From Hofstenia miamia (Eukaryota; Xenacoelomorpha; Acoela), in assembly GCA_004352715.1 (NCBI GenBank), contig SCFE01000003.1, positions 1,476,633 through 1,540,632 on the forward strand: DNA of 64,000 nt, given 5' to 3'. Under the pieces are notes generated by a model. It was not told the origin of the DNA and ran no database searches. It worked only from the letters and a program-made list of their open reading frames with translations. The translations under genes and the position numbers were made by a program. Of the stretch, positions 12,421 through 25,180 are shown piece by piece; the stretch's first letter is position 1, and every line of letters starts with the position of its first letter.

Positions 12421-12601
12421 GTATGGTAATATTTTGGTTCACTTAAAGTTACCGTATTATTTTATACATTTTAAAGTCACTCTTCTGATCGCAATTTAAG
12501 TGTTTCCTTTTTAATGTAGGGATTGAATCTCCAGTATGTGTCATAAAATATTTACTAGGCTATTTAAGCCCAGAAATGCAACTTGAAGTTTTATAATTTA
12601 G

Positions 12602-12836
12602 ACACGACAACAAAGTCTTCTTCCAACCACATCAACTTGCAATTATGAAGGCGTTACCGATGCTTTCCGCAAAATCTCCAAGTACGAAGGAATTTTTCGC
12701 ACTGTTCGTGGGTTGAATGTTGTTGCTGTAGGGGCTGGTCCTGCACATGCAATGTACTTCTCAACATACGAAGTTTGCAAACGCAAGTTTTCACAGATTA
12801 TTCACTCTAAGCCAGGACAGAGTTCAGTTGCTAACG
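12602..12836 (+). CDS. mfrn: Mitoferrin exon 2
   Basis: Second coding exon, bounded by TTTAG|ACACGA and CTAACG|GTATGG. It continues exon 1 after PFDFVK and holds the loop and the second transmembrane helix of carrier repeat 1. The conserved GAGPAHAMYF stretch seen in mitoferrins is present. It ends one base into a codon completed by exon 3 (G|CT). Confidence 0.88.
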
Positions 12837-12880
12837 GTATGGTAATATTTTGGTTCACTTAAAGTTACCGTATTATTTGA

Positions 12881-14496
12881 AAGATGTTATCAATGTATTG
12901 GGTAGTGGCGTATTTGAGGAAGCGATGTCGCATTACTCTTGCGATGGATGTGTTTGTTAAAAACCAATTCTATTATTCCTTATTTTCAGATGAAGTGCTT
13001 AAATTCAACAAAACAAACAGCTATTACCTCAACTATATTCATTAAAATGTGATATGATAAACAATTTAGTCAATTCTTAGTTTTCAGTTATTCATATATT
13101 TTGTCAAATAATTATGTAGATTATGCCAATCATGCTTTCTTTTGCATCAATGCTAAAATAGTAAATAATGAGTTACGTTAAATTTACTTATTAGGAAACT
13201 GTTGACTATAGCTAAAGAGATATTTTGGATACCCCTTTTCAATTGGCATGTGCCTACAAATATGTATTTTCGTTTCTAGTAACAGAATATGAATTTCTCT
13301 GGTACCTTGAAGGAAGGCAAGTTGTGGCAAGATTGCTTTCTCTCGATGCTGAGTTATTAAGAAATGATAGTCTGCTTTGATTCTCTTCCCTTCAAACTAA
13401 TGAGACAGGACATTCTGCAGGCATTTTACTGCAGAGCAAGCAGCAGATAACCAAGAACACAAATTTAATTCTATAAATTTTTTCATCGATGTAACTTCAA
13501 AAAACATTAATTTATTTTCTGGAGCATTGACTCCCCTATATTTATATCCTCGTCGTCATAGTTCACGATGTTCTAAATGTTGTATTCTACATGTAATATC
13601 GAAACTCATCTCATACATCACTTGAAATGAACCCGATAAAAACGTTTCCGAAAACTGCTAAACTCTTTGCGGAAAACCAGGAATGAAACCTGCCCTACCT
13701 TGCAACCTGTTGGAAAATGACAGTTCTGCCCCAGTCTTAATAGTAGCTGTTTTGGTGAATTGTGACATGATTTTGTCAATAAGAGAATACATTTTTGTTT
13801 TAAGTTAAAACACTTAGAATCGAAGTTGGACAGGCATTTATTGCTAAGCTGCCCGTAAATCAGTTCAAACTGCAGTGTATTATAAATTCAAGGGTGCTCT
13901 TGCAAAATATTTTGCATTTTTTGGTAAAATCAGTCATGTGGTGGTTTTTGGCATACAGTTTTGGAAATCTTTACTACATTTTTTGCACAAGTGCTTTGAA
14001 TTCTGCACTAATATTTGTGTTTAAATTTGTTTGTCTTTGGCTGGACTAGTGTTTTAAATCCGATATTAAATACTCCCACATAACTTTTGTTATAATTTTG
14101 TGCGCAACGATTCTTTAAGGAAATATACGCAAAATTTACACATTGTTTCAATCTACACCGCATTTGAATTTTCAAATATGCGCTCGTAGTTCTTTCGTTC
14201 CAGTTCAATGTTCGCTCTAAAATTCGAAATTATCAAGCCAAAAGACTATTAAGACATACATTTATCGATTGGCTATTAATAATTGGCTGTAGTAACATAT
14301 TTATTACGAATTATTATCACTCCAATACATTGGAAAATTCTATATCAGAGGGGATATACTTCCGCAAGTACGTCTTTATCTACTAAATATCTAAAAATTT
14401 ATTAAACTGTATTAAAAAAACGTAATGAATACGTAATATTCATGTACCTCAACATGTTTTAGAAATTTCGTTAGAGGCTTTAATGTTTTTATTTAG
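12881..14496 (+). other. Mitoferrin intron 2
   Basis: About 1.6 kb of AT-rich intron between exons 2 and 3. I see no recognisable coding sequence or complete mobile element in it. Confidence 0.6.
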
Positions 14497-14553
14497 CTAC
14501 TGCAGGCAGTTTGGCTACCGTAGTTCATGATGCCGTAATGAATCCTGTGGAAG
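14497..14553 (+). CDS. mfrn: Mitoferrin exon 3
   Basis: A 57-bp micro-exon bounded by ATTTAG|CTACTG and GTGGAAG|GTTTG. It encodes ATAGSLATVVHDAVMNPVE, the start of carrier repeat 2. HDAVMNP is diagnostic for mitoferrins. It leaves in phase 1, matching the exon 4 start that completes PVEVVKQRLQ. Too short to be found by open-frame length alone. Confidence 0.88.
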
Positions 14554-15484
14554 GTTTGTTTCAATAAATTTTTTTACTCATTCTGCAGGGGTGGATCCCG
14601 TACTTCCTAAAAATTTTTATGTCATGTAATATGAGTTTTGAAAAATGTTTTGCTTAAGTATTTTTTAGAATCATAAACGATTTTTTATACTAATAGATAA
14701 GAAAAGATAAGTTCAACAAATCAAAACATTATTTTGAACGATTTATATTTCTACATACGTTTACGAATTAATGTCATGTAATTTTGAATTTTCCTTTTTG
14801 TTCATTTCATTTGTCATCCCAATTCCTTTAATCTTCTCTTGTTTCTATTGTTCTCTAATTGAAATACTGAATTCTTTCGAGGAAAGCTATGTGTTCTTAT
14901 TAACTACTAATATTTTCAACCTTTTGGCTGAAAGTGTTTGCTTTAGTGAAAGTCAATATTAATCATGTTTGCATCAGTGTTCGACTTCTAATTTGCTGAA
15001 GCTTGTTCTATTTTTTTGTAAATTTCGTTTGATATTTATTCTACTTCGAATGACATAATTAGTGCACTGGACTTCTGTCCTTGACGTTAATATTGATATT
15101 CTTTTAATCAATTATAAAAATAGCTTTATTCAGTTACATGCGGCTATTATCTTCAAAGTGTTTATACATTGTTGCAGAAGTGATGAATTATCACATGCCC
15201 GAATTTGTAAAATTGTTTTAATAGAGGAATGGAGAACTATCATACAACCGAACAAACATATTTTTTGCAAACGTGTTCTGGTATTCAAATCTCTATCATA
15301 CAATAATCATACATATCAGTGGTGGCTCGTGCATGCAAAAGTTAAACAAGCAAATATTTTTAAGAAACCAAATTAAGGGGATGATACACTGCGGATTTTG
15401 GTTTAAACAAAAATCTGGACAAAAATCGTTAGTGTAGTAGTACCCCTTTAAATAATAAACAATGAAAATATATTTATTTATATT

Positions 15485-15570
15485 TGAACACAGTAATGCA
15501 ATATTTTACAAGCAGTACATAATATGTACATATTATGTATTGCTTGTAAAATATTGCATTACTGTGTTCA
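15485..15570. repeat. 86-bp loopless near-perfect palindrome
   Basis: Bases 15485-15527 (TGAACACAGTAATGCAATAT...) are repeated inverted at 15528-15570 with a single mismatch over 43 positions and no spacer. As RNA it would form one continuous hairpin stem. No flanking target duplication was recognised. Confidence 0.9.
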
Positions 15571-17189
15571 ACCGATTTATAATTCAAATAAATTCAGTTT
15601 CAGTTTCAAATTGGACTTCGAGTTATCTCAGTTTCAGTATTACATGTCCGTTTTTATCTTAAATATTTCTAGGCGTCAAAGGGCGATGATAATTTTTTAA
15701 GTTTAAGCTGCTTTGTGTTCTTGTAAAGAGCAAGAGGCTCTTTGAGCAATTTCAAACAATTTTCTTCAATTCTATTATGGATTGGGTACATCTATTGATA
15801 AAAGTACTTGAATGTAATGTTGAAAATTTGTACTAGTGTGTTGTTGAGCCTGATATCCCTTGAAAGTTTCACCATTTTTCATTGAAAATTCAGATTATTT
15901 TAAAAAGTTTACAATTCTCTCCATACAAAATGTTCAGCTAATCAGGATGCCTAAAATTCATTATAGCCACAACTAAATTTACCCCTTTTTTGTATAGATA
16001 TGCCAATCAAATCCATTGAAAAGCGCTTGTGCACAGTCAGCAGGGATTGTAACTGAAAAATAATTCAAAGCGTACATTATAGAGGAGACACTCCTCTATC
16101 ATGCGTTGCTTTCGGACCTTGATATCATTATTAGTTCGTTAGTTTTTATGCCTTTAAAATCTTTTTCAAAAAACATTTTAAGCAATTTAAGGTACAACAT
16201 ATATTTGGTTTTATTTACAGTTATTGGCTGCAATGAAAAATTTGCTTTTGAACATTAGTATATGTACTAATGGTACATTGTGGGATAATAAAGATATCAT
16301 CCATCAAGATCAATCACATATGAATTGTCGCCCCCTTCCTTTGAAGAATGACTTGAATTTGACTTGGCAGGCGCTTTCAGATCATGAACTCGACAATAAT
16401 TGGCGATGATTTGCTGCACCGAAACTTGCTTCAGTTTAGCGGTGTGTTCATCAATAATTTTTTACAATTCTCTAGCAATTGTCATTAAAATTGAGATCAG
16501 AAGATAATCGCAGTCAGTGATCCTTAGTAAATGTCTTCAACTTCAACCATTGTGCAACAACTTTTGCGATGTGGTTGGGAGTGCCATCAATAATGTGCAG
16601 TTGTGATGCGGCATCCACCCTGTTAGATTATTTTCTAATATTTTGAGATCAATAGTTCAATTGAAAGTGCACCGGCAATTATAAACCAAAGAGCTCCGCG
16701 GCCACGCACTAATATACAAACCCAAAACATAGCAGACTTGGTGTGTTTGAGGCTACCAGTAGTGTACCTTTGATAATATTGCTCTTCGATAGGACAACGC
16801 ACATGAGTTCTATAACTATATACTGACGCACTGTAGTTACATCACCCTGTTTTTCCTAAGTTCACAAAATGTAATGCCTTCTCTAGTGTTATTTTTAGAT
16901 AAATTAGGGTTGGATGTTGCACTGTAAATTGTGTATAAATACGGGTCAAAACATTCATCAGATTTTTTAAATTTCTCACTATTCCCTGAATGACCATGGT
17001 ATTTTAAGTGAAAGAATTTGACATTGTGGTCAAAGAGTATAAGTGAGATATAAAATTTAGCCTCCAAGTTGAACCACTTTTTCCATCCAGAACATCAGCA
17101 ATTTACAGAATTTGATTGAGATCTGCATTCTTAGGTAAAATATAGTAGTATTCGTATATTTTAATCTTGTCTTACAAAGTTCCAGTTTC

Positions 17190-17700
17190 GCTTTGCTAAT
17201 TGCTTTATGTAAGATACCGCTACATCTCCAAGTGTTTGACGCTTTTGAAGTTTTTAAATTGATGATGGAAGAAAATAAATATTTGCAACCACAAGTGCTT
17301 GTATTTCCTAACAGATTGTATCATGTCACAATCAAGACTTTTCAAGTACTCGCAAACTATTTCAAAGTTTTGTGCATTGTACAATTCAGTTTGGATCCAG
17401 CTTCCCCAACGAGTTGCAACAGAATCTCTAGGACGTATCAAATTGGTCTTCGCATTGAAAAGAGCCTTTTGGATGTTATTTTTAACTATATTTTTTAATA
17501 GGGCACATCAAAAAATCTGTAACTGGATACTCGCCACGTACATAGTCCACTAGCCGGTGCAAGGTTTGCGCAGTGCATGTTACATGAAGAAATTTATCGT
17601 GAGTTTCCTTCCAACTTTTACCTGCTTTCAACAAATTTTTTGAAGTTGATGTCTGCTCGGCAATCTTTATGATCGCTGGGTACTTAAAATGGGATTATTT
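17190..17700 (-). mobile_element. hAT-like transposase fragment
   Basis: Two frames on the minus strand read LKAGKSWKETHDKFLHVTCT / ALHRLVDYVRGEYPVTDF-like residues (17460-17640), then RPRDSVATRWGSWIQTELYN-like residues (17220-17440). The order 'xHVTCxAHxLHR...VRxxYP...DxLI...RWGxWIxxxxYxxxNF' is the core of a family of hAT-like transposase proteins common in invertebrate genomes. Frameshifts and stops separate the pieces, and no terminal repeats were found. It lies antisense in mitoferrin intron 3. Confidence 0.6.
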
Positions 17701-19111
17701 TCGTATTGACTTGAGGGAATTTACGCTTGTTAATAATGAAGTATGGTGTCACAAACAGGGATGTTAAGCAATTAAAATCTGTGCATTTATTGTATTCTAA
17801 TCTATTCTAAAAGTGCACTTATTAAGTAAATCAATTGCACTTATTTTCACAAATAATAATTAGAAAAGCGTGATAAAATGAGCAAATTTATTTAGTTACC
17901 ACTTTGTACAGACAAATCTCTGTTCTCAATAATAGTTCACTTCAGATATCTGTTTGAGATGTGATTTGTTGGAAGACTAAAACTTTTTCTCGATTCAAAT
18001 ATGAATTCTTTCATTTCTTCCATATTACACTAAGTATTTACTATTTTTCATTATTTGATGTAGGAGTTGCATAGTAAATCTCTGAGAGAGCACATAGTGC
18101 CATTTTTATCCCATAAATTATTTCTCCTATGAAATAGTGTGGCAGCTTATCAAACCGTCTGAACTTCTATTTGTGCGATATATCAGTCAATCAAAACTCA
18201 AGTTCTTACAGTAATTTAATGTAAATCTTCTAAAATGTTGATCTTCAATATTCACTGTTTAGGATTTCCAAATCATTCGAATGAAGCAGTGTGAAGCAAA
18301 TTGATTTCACTTGCATTAGCATTTCAGATCGCTGTGTGTCGAAAAATTAGGATTTTCCCTGACATATAAAATATTTTTTCAAAATTTTATGGTGAAATTA
18401 GTGGCTTTAATCTATCTTTTAAAGGTTAAACAACTCAGCAATATAATATAAATATGTATACTTACTGCAGTTTTTTTCAAAATTCAAAATTGCGCTTATT
18501 AATTTTTTAAGTTTTTCCCTAAAAATAAAGTGCACCCTAGTCACACATGACATCGCAAATATAAACCTATTACTATATAACCGACACCATTTTAAAATAG
18601 CTTACAATCAATGTTGTACGTATGCAAAAATGTACAGCACTAATATTACTTTGCTCAAAATATGTTGAGATTTCTCGTTTATGTAGGTAAATATTTCATA
18701 GTGGGTGTCGAGCTCAGTAAACAGCTGTTCTCTGTTCAGAAAATAATTTTAGATGCATTTTCAAATGACTCTTTTTTCAGTGTACTAGGACTGCGCCTGT
18801 TTTCAATTATAATTTGGTAATTAATATTAATGTGAATTTATCTAGGCAGGAGGTTCAATCTAGATCAGGGAACATTTGCAATGTTATGTATCAACCAAAT
18901 TGTCTTAGCCTTTATAATGCAATTTTCCTGCTGTGAAATCTTAGAAATATTTTGAATGAGATGCTATTTTGATTTTTTTAACTTGCACTTGTTAAATATC
19001 TAAGATAAAATTCGACAATTGAGTATGTTATAGTTTAAATTGTTTACCGTTGGTTTGGATTCTTTAATTTTAGCGATTGTAATACGATGGGTTATTAAAT
19101 TTCTATTTTAG

Positions 19112-19653
19112 TTGTTAAACAACGACTGCAGATGAAGTGTAGCCCTTACAAAGGCGTGGTTGATTGTGTAACTGCTGTTTATAAGACTGAAGGTGTCACG
19201 GCATTTTACAGAAGCTACTATACCCAACTTATGATGAATGTTCCATTCCAAGTCATCCACTTCACATTCTATGAGCTTTTTCAGGAAATTCTTAATCCCA
19301 CTCGCGAGTACAACCCTTGGACACACTCGGTTTCAGGTGGGATAGCTGGTGGCATGGCGGCCGCACTTACCACACCTCTTGACGTGTGTAAGACTGTTTT
19401 GAACACTCAGGAACAGTGTGTTTCGTGTAATCTTTATTCTGGTCCTCTCACGGTTCCAGGATTTTTCAATGCTGTGCGTAGAATTTATGAAGTGAAAGGT
19501 ATCGCAGGCTTTGCCAGTGGTTTAAAAGCCAGAGTAATTTTTCAGATTCCAGCCACTGCCTTGACATGGTCAGTGTATGAATTTGTAAAGAATTTTGTAG
19601 TCCATAGAGATGATTCAAATCAATATCAGAATACCGATACACTTCACGTATGA
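19112..19653 (+). CDS. mfrn: Mitoferrin exon 4 (C-terminal half)
   Basis: Last coding exon, entered at CTATTTTAG|TTGTTAAAC and ending at TGA (19651-19653). It encodes the rest of carrier repeat 2 (VVKQRLQMKCSPYKGVVD, then FYRSYYTQLMMNVPFQVIHF) and all of repeat 3. Repeat 3 has signature PLDVCKTVLNTQ, a cysteine-bearing loop (CVSCN) and QIPATALTWSVYEFVKNF near the end. The gap-free 181-codon fit to the mitoferrin C-terminus makes the assignment secure. Confidence 0.93.
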
Positions 19654-19985
19654 ATATCATAATCTATCTTTAGCCAAATTTTCGTGACATTTATTGTCAT
19701 ACTTAAAGAGAATTGCCTTAATTTTCACCATTTAGTATTATATTGCAGTCAGTGCATAAATAACTATTCATTGACAGTGTCTTGGATTCTCAAGACACAG
19801 TTCCTCCTGTGTAGGTTTAAATGATACTCTAAGTAATTATTTTTTTAAATTGTCCAATTTACTTGTAAATCATCATTGGTAATTCTATTGATTTGTAATT
19901 TTTAAGTTGACTTGAAAAAATTTTATCATTTTGTTGTGTATGAATTTTTATATTGATATCTCTACTTTTTATATTTTCTGTAATA

Positions 19986-20419
19986 ACGGCCTGGCGATTT
20001 GCAGTAATGTGAACGAAACTGAGGCCAGCGTTTGATCTAATAATTCGCTTTAAGTAACCAAATCAAGGAATTCGTTATTTTACACAATAAATGAGACTAT
20101 TAATGATAATCATTTTTCTACGTTTCAAAATCAATTGTTTGATGTGCACTGAATATACAGAATGTAGACCTAGAATAGCACAAATATGGATCTAACGCTT
20201 TTTTGGATTTGCAGTATTTCTAAAAAGTTTTTGTATTTCTTTCCTTGACAATCCTTTGTTTGTTTCAAAGCGAATAAAATGATTGATGTGCCACAAAGAT
20301 GAAAGGATTTTGTGGTGTTCGTTTTTTAGAATACTTGGACAAAATATATAGCAATTAGCTACTTGCAAGAGCATTTTATTGTTTCTTTTCGTTTTTTGTA
20401 CCGCAAATCGCCAGGCCGT
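19986..20419. mobile_element. MITE downstream of mitoferrin
   Basis: A 434-bp stretch bounded by the inverted repeats ACGGCCTGGCGATTTGC and GCAAATCGCCAGGCCGT (17 bp, perfect). No coding capacity and no clear target duplication; TAAT-like bases occur on both sides. It begins about 330 bp after the mitoferrin stop, so it may lie in the 3' UTR. Confidence 0.6.
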
Positions 20420-20438
20420 GATTAATTATTTTTTAATT

Positions 20439-20440
<2 letters not shown>

Positions 20441-20498
<58 letters not shown>

Positions 20499-20510
20499 TA
20501 TGCATACAAA
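20441..20510. repeat. (AT)n microsatellite
   Basis: A run of AT dinucleotides, slightly interrupted near its right end. Similar AT tracts occur near 10795, 22125, 23215, 35315, 35555 and 49039. Confidence 0.9.
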
Positions 20511-21070
20511 CAGCTATTTAATTTGTTTTTTTCGAATATTTCAAACAAATATATTGATGTGAGAAATAACGCGTAATCCTTTATATTTGCTTATACAAAT
20601 GTGTATGCAGGTCAGTGGAATTTGTGTTACATAGTGTCCAGATAATTTTTGCCGATTCAAATAGTTTTAAGAACTATTTAAACTGATAGTGTTGAAAAAT
20701 TAATAAAGTAGTTTTCCTATAATAAAGAATGCTAACAATCACGCTACAGTTTATGCCAAATTCATATAAATTTCCATTGTCAACTGATAGATGATTTCTT
20801 CAAATAAAAATTTAGGTGCTTTCCAGATCATTATTGTTAGATGTGCCGGAATCCGGTAAGATTGGCAATTACACAACCAGATCCGGATAACATATTCTGA
20901 GGTAAGACTTATTTAACATGGGTCAAAATATTTCATTATTTTTATCCACAGAAGGTAGATATAAATTGGGAAATGAGGTTGTTCTTCAGTAATAATATAT
21001 TATCCGGTATATTCAATTAACTAATTGGATCCCATCCCTAAAAGAAACCAGTAGCCTTGCAAACTACTTT
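20511..21070. other. Intergenic, no recognised gene
   Basis: AT-rich spacer. The 25-bp segment CTTGCAAACTACTTTGCATA(AATAT) at its right end also occurs at about 30033, suggesting a shared repeat end. Nothing else was recognised. Confidence 0.45.
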
Positions 21071-22124
21071 GCATAAATATTTTTGTTCAGGATCACTTTC
21101 AGTTATAAGACATTCAATTCTAGTTATAGTTCTAGTATAAATGATAATTTTTTTTCAGTTTCAGATCATACTTCAATTAAAGTGTTTCTTCACGGACTAC
21201 GGACCTACATGAACGCATATCAGAAATCCAAAGGGGTCCATTTCAATTTAGTCCTCTATGATTATTGTGATTAATATAAATGAAGAAACAGTAGAGAGAA
21301 CAACTAAATTAACATTTAAATAACAAAACATGATTATAACACCGTACTGTACTCACTAGCAGTTGATTTGATCAATGAACATTTATAATGGATGCTTTAT
21401 GGATTCATAAAAAATTGATTTTTGCCTGATGCATATTTTGTTCATATTTTAGACTGAACCCCAAACAGCACAGTGTATCTCTAAACATAAAAACCATTTT
21501 CCCAAATTTTCATACAATTTTCTCAAGTCTGTTGTAGAATTTGGGACTAGGGACACATCTATTGGTAAATCTGCTCCGCTGTTATGGTGAACCTTTATGA
21601 AAAAAATATTTGTGTGCCTGAAGAATCCGAATTTGTATGAAAAAATTTCAAATGAAAATAAAAAGGCGATCTAAGGCTCTTGGCAGCGACAACAAATTGT
21701 TTTCTGTAAAAGAACACTCAATTTCGGCACAGGTGACAGTGCGCAAAGGCAGAATTCATTCGCCCGTAGTTCGTGAGTTGAGCTTTTTTATGGAGACTAT
21801 CACAAATTGTAAAAAGTGACTGTTACTTAGCCTTGAAAAGCTGAAATTTTCATTAACAATTTTGCTATAAAATAATCCATTTTTCAAATTTATGGTATGG
21901 AAATAACTGAAATATTGAAATAAACAATTTTCCGTTTCATTTACTACGAAAATTTTTATTTCTTTGGTTCCAGTAGAGCAGTAGACAGACATATGACCTA
22001 TAAGTAAAGTAATGATAACAACGTCCCAGTTATTATCATGTATGTTTCGCCCGTTATTTAGGTGTTTAAAGTTGCATATATCTGTGATTGCATATGCTAT
22101 TTGCTGAGTAATTTGTATTGCCTG

Positions 22125-22159
<35 letters not shown>

Positions 22160-23211
22160 TGCATAAATATTTTTGTTCAGGATCACTTTCAGTTATAAGA
22201 CATTCAATTCTAGTTATAGTTCTAGTATAAATGATAATTTTTTTTCAGTTTCAGATCATACTTCAATTAAAGTGTTTCTTCACGGACTACGGACCTACAT
22301 GAACGCATATCAGAAATCCAAAGGGGTCCATTTCAATTTAGTCCTCTATGATTATTGTGATTAATATAAATGAAGAAACAGTAGAGAGAACAACTAAATT
22401 AACATTTAAATAACAAAACATGATTATAACACCGTACTGTACTCACTAGCAGTTGATTTGATCAATGAACATTTATAATGGATGCTTTATGGATTCATAA
22501 AAAATTGATTTTTGCCTGATGCATATTTTGTTCATATTTTAGACTGAACCCCAAACAGCACAGTGTATCTCTAAACATAAAAACCATTTTCCCAAATTTT
22601 CATACAATTTTCTCAAGTCTGTTGTAGAATTTGGGACTAGGGACACATCTATTGGTAAATCTGCTCCGCTGTTATGGTGAACCTTTATGAAAAAAATATT
22701 TGTGTGCCTGAAGAATCCGAATTTGTATGAAAAAATTTCAAATGAAAATAAAAAGGCGATCTAAGGCTCTTGGCAGCGACAACAAATTGTTTTCTGTAAA
22801 AGAACACTCAATTTCGGCACAGGTGACAGTGCGCAAAGGCAGAATTCATTCGCCCGTAGTTCGTGAGTTGAGCTTTTTTATGGAGACTATCACAAATTGT
22901 AAAAAGTGACTGTTACTTAGCCTTGAAAAGCTGAAATTTTCATTAACAATTTTGCTATAAAATAATCCATTTTTCAAATTTATGGTATGGAAATAACTGA
23001 AATATTGAAATAAACAATTTTCCGTTTCATTTACTACGAAAATTTTTATTTCTTTGGTTCCAGTAGAGCAGTAGACAGACATATGACCTATAAGTAAAGT
23101 AATGATAACAACGTCCCAGTTATTATCATGTATGTTTCGCCCGTTATTTAGGTGTTTAAAGTTGCATATATCTGTGATTGCATATGCTATTTGCTGAGTA
23201 ATTTGTATTGC

Positions 23212-23246
<35 letters not shown>
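21071..23246. repeat. 1090-bp perfect tandem duplication
   Basis: Bases from 21071 recur from 22161 onward for about 1.09 kb; the translated open frames of the two copies are identical. Each unit ends in an (AT)n tract (about 22125-22156 and 23213-23243). No recognised protein family is encoded. Slippage at the AT tract, or an assembly duplication of a heterozygous locus, would both explain it. Confidence 0.85.
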
Positions 23247-23247
<1 letters not shown>

Positions 23248-24030
23248 TGATTTACCTGCTAATATTATTTATGAATTTCGAAATGAACTTTCTGTTCATA
23301 TCTTAAATCTTTTTAAAAATGGCATAACGAATTGCTCAGTACCAAATATATGGAAAATATCTTACATAACACCAATCTTAAAAAGCGGATGAAAAGCAAA
23401 CATTAAGAATTACAGACCAATAAGTATTTCGCCTAAACTTGGGCACCCATTTGAAGGCATTATATTTTGGAATCTTTATCCATTAACAAGAAATTCATCA
23501 CCTAGTAATCAACTGTTACTACTACGATCTTATATATAAAAAATGTAATGAAAATATAATTATATCTACGTTATATATGGATTTCAATAAAGCATTTGAT
23601 AGAGTACCGTATGGAAAATTAATTGAAAAACTAAAATTGTATTAAATTGGAAGTAATTTTTTAAAATTATTGATGTCGTACCAAAAAATCGTCGACAAGT
23701 TGTTAAATTTCGAAATGCTACATCAAACAGCTGTATTATTACTAGTGGTGTTCCACAAGGATCCATTTTAGCTACAATACTATCTGTGGCTTTTATAGTA
23801 AAAACTACAAAAATCAAAAGGTCACATGTCCAGACTAATTTAAGTTTGCAGCAAGTTGAACTCCAAGATGATTATGATGAGGAGAAAAATTCACAGGGAG
23901 AGACAGATCATAAGGGGAGATACAGAAAAGGAAATCCCACATGTTTTGGTTGGGCTAAAATCAAGTTGGTTAACGGAAGACCAATTAGACAAAAGATCAG
24001 ATGTAATATTAGAGGCAAAAGAATAGAATG
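23245..24030 (+). mobile_element. LINE reverse-transcriptase fragment
   Basis: Plus-strand RT remnants in several frames: KANIKNYRPISISPKL (about 23395-23440), LYMDFNKAFDRVPYGKLIEK (about 23570-23630), RRQVVKFRNATSNS and SGVPQGSILATIL (about 23685-23780). This is the finger-palm order of jockey/CR1-type RT. The catalytic YADD segment is missing, because sequence after 23780 changes to an unrelated open frame (23786-24031, rich in charged residues). No target duplication was seen. Confidence 0.75.
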
Positions 24031-25180
24031 AGGGAGCCGATCAAAAGCTGTAAAAATGTCAAGAAAGATAATACAACCACGATATTTTTAATATTATAAT
24101 GAGCTATAACATAGTGTAGAAGTGAATATAACATATTAAAACAATATAATGATAGAATTAGGCTATGTTAGCAAAATATAGGCACATTTTATCCTAGTAT
24201 ATAACTATATAATTTATACTTGCCAATCTAAATATAATTCTGTATATTTTGCCAACGAGTCTTAGATTGCAAGAAAAATTTTAAGCAACTGCGAAAATAT
24301 ATTAATAGGATAGGATAGAACAAATAGCTATATTATACTTCTGGAAGGTTACAGTTATCAAGAAATTTTCCTGGTTTTCGGAATTGAATGAAAACATGTT
24401 ATTCATCACATTTACTTAAAGCCTTTTTTCCTGCTTTCTTTACTAAAATCGTCTATTAAATTTCCTGTTGCATTTTTTTTCAATTGATTCTTAAGCAGCG
24501 CCTACGAAATCGTTTTATAAAACAATATTTGTTGAAGCATCAGCGATAAAATGACTGATATTTCGATGTATTTATATATCTTAATAATTGAAATAACCAG
24601 GCTCAGAGGAAAAAACTTTTGAATTATGTGAAACATGTTATCATTTTATGGCGATATGATCGCAATCGCAACAAATAATGGCTGAAACATGTTCAAAAGT
24701 GCATCACGACCACTATGCAGAAAGGTGATACGATCTCTTTTCATGAACCCCGTACTCGGGCACAGTAGTAGCAATCAATCTTTAATTGCCATCACTTGCA
24801 CTTACAAATTGCAATGAAATTTAATTCAAGGTCATGCTATAATTTTCTGGCAACATAAATTCACAAACCAGCATTGCTCTCAGATTAAAATTTTTAACAG
24901 TTTTTTCATATACGAGTCATTGTAAATATATACTTTCCATACATTGACCATTCTAAGCACCTTAAATATTCTTTGAGTAAACAATCAATTTATATGCTTT
25001 TGATATGAAATATTGAAAAGAATGTAATTTAACTTAGACACAACTGACATTCCAGCATTCATTTATAAGGAATATTGGGATATTTTATGACCCTTTTACA
25101 CTCACCTGTGGAATCGTTCATTGAGTGAATGTTGCTTTCCTGATGAGTATAAAAAGTCAAATCTCTACCCAATACCATAG

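Larger units (their letters stand above)
12051..12880 (+). repeat. 416-bp perfect tandem duplication holding mitoferrin exon 2
   Basis: Bases 12051-12464 recur at 12467-12880 with no difference noticed by eye, so exon 2 with its flanking intron appears twice. The perfect identity, including intron sequence, points to a very recent event or an assembly artefact. Confidence 0.85.
14554..19111 (+). other. Mitoferrin intron 3
   Basis: A 4.6-kb intron swollen by repeats. It contains the palindrome at 15485-15570 and an antisense hAT-like transposase fragment near 17190-17700. The remainder is AT-rich with no recognised gene. Confidence 0.7.

Noticed and set aside
21083-22909. Repeated small frames of 60-63 codons, possible tandem gene pair
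   Set aside because: They are identical only because the underlying 1090 bp are duplicated; no protein family or codon signal supports coding.
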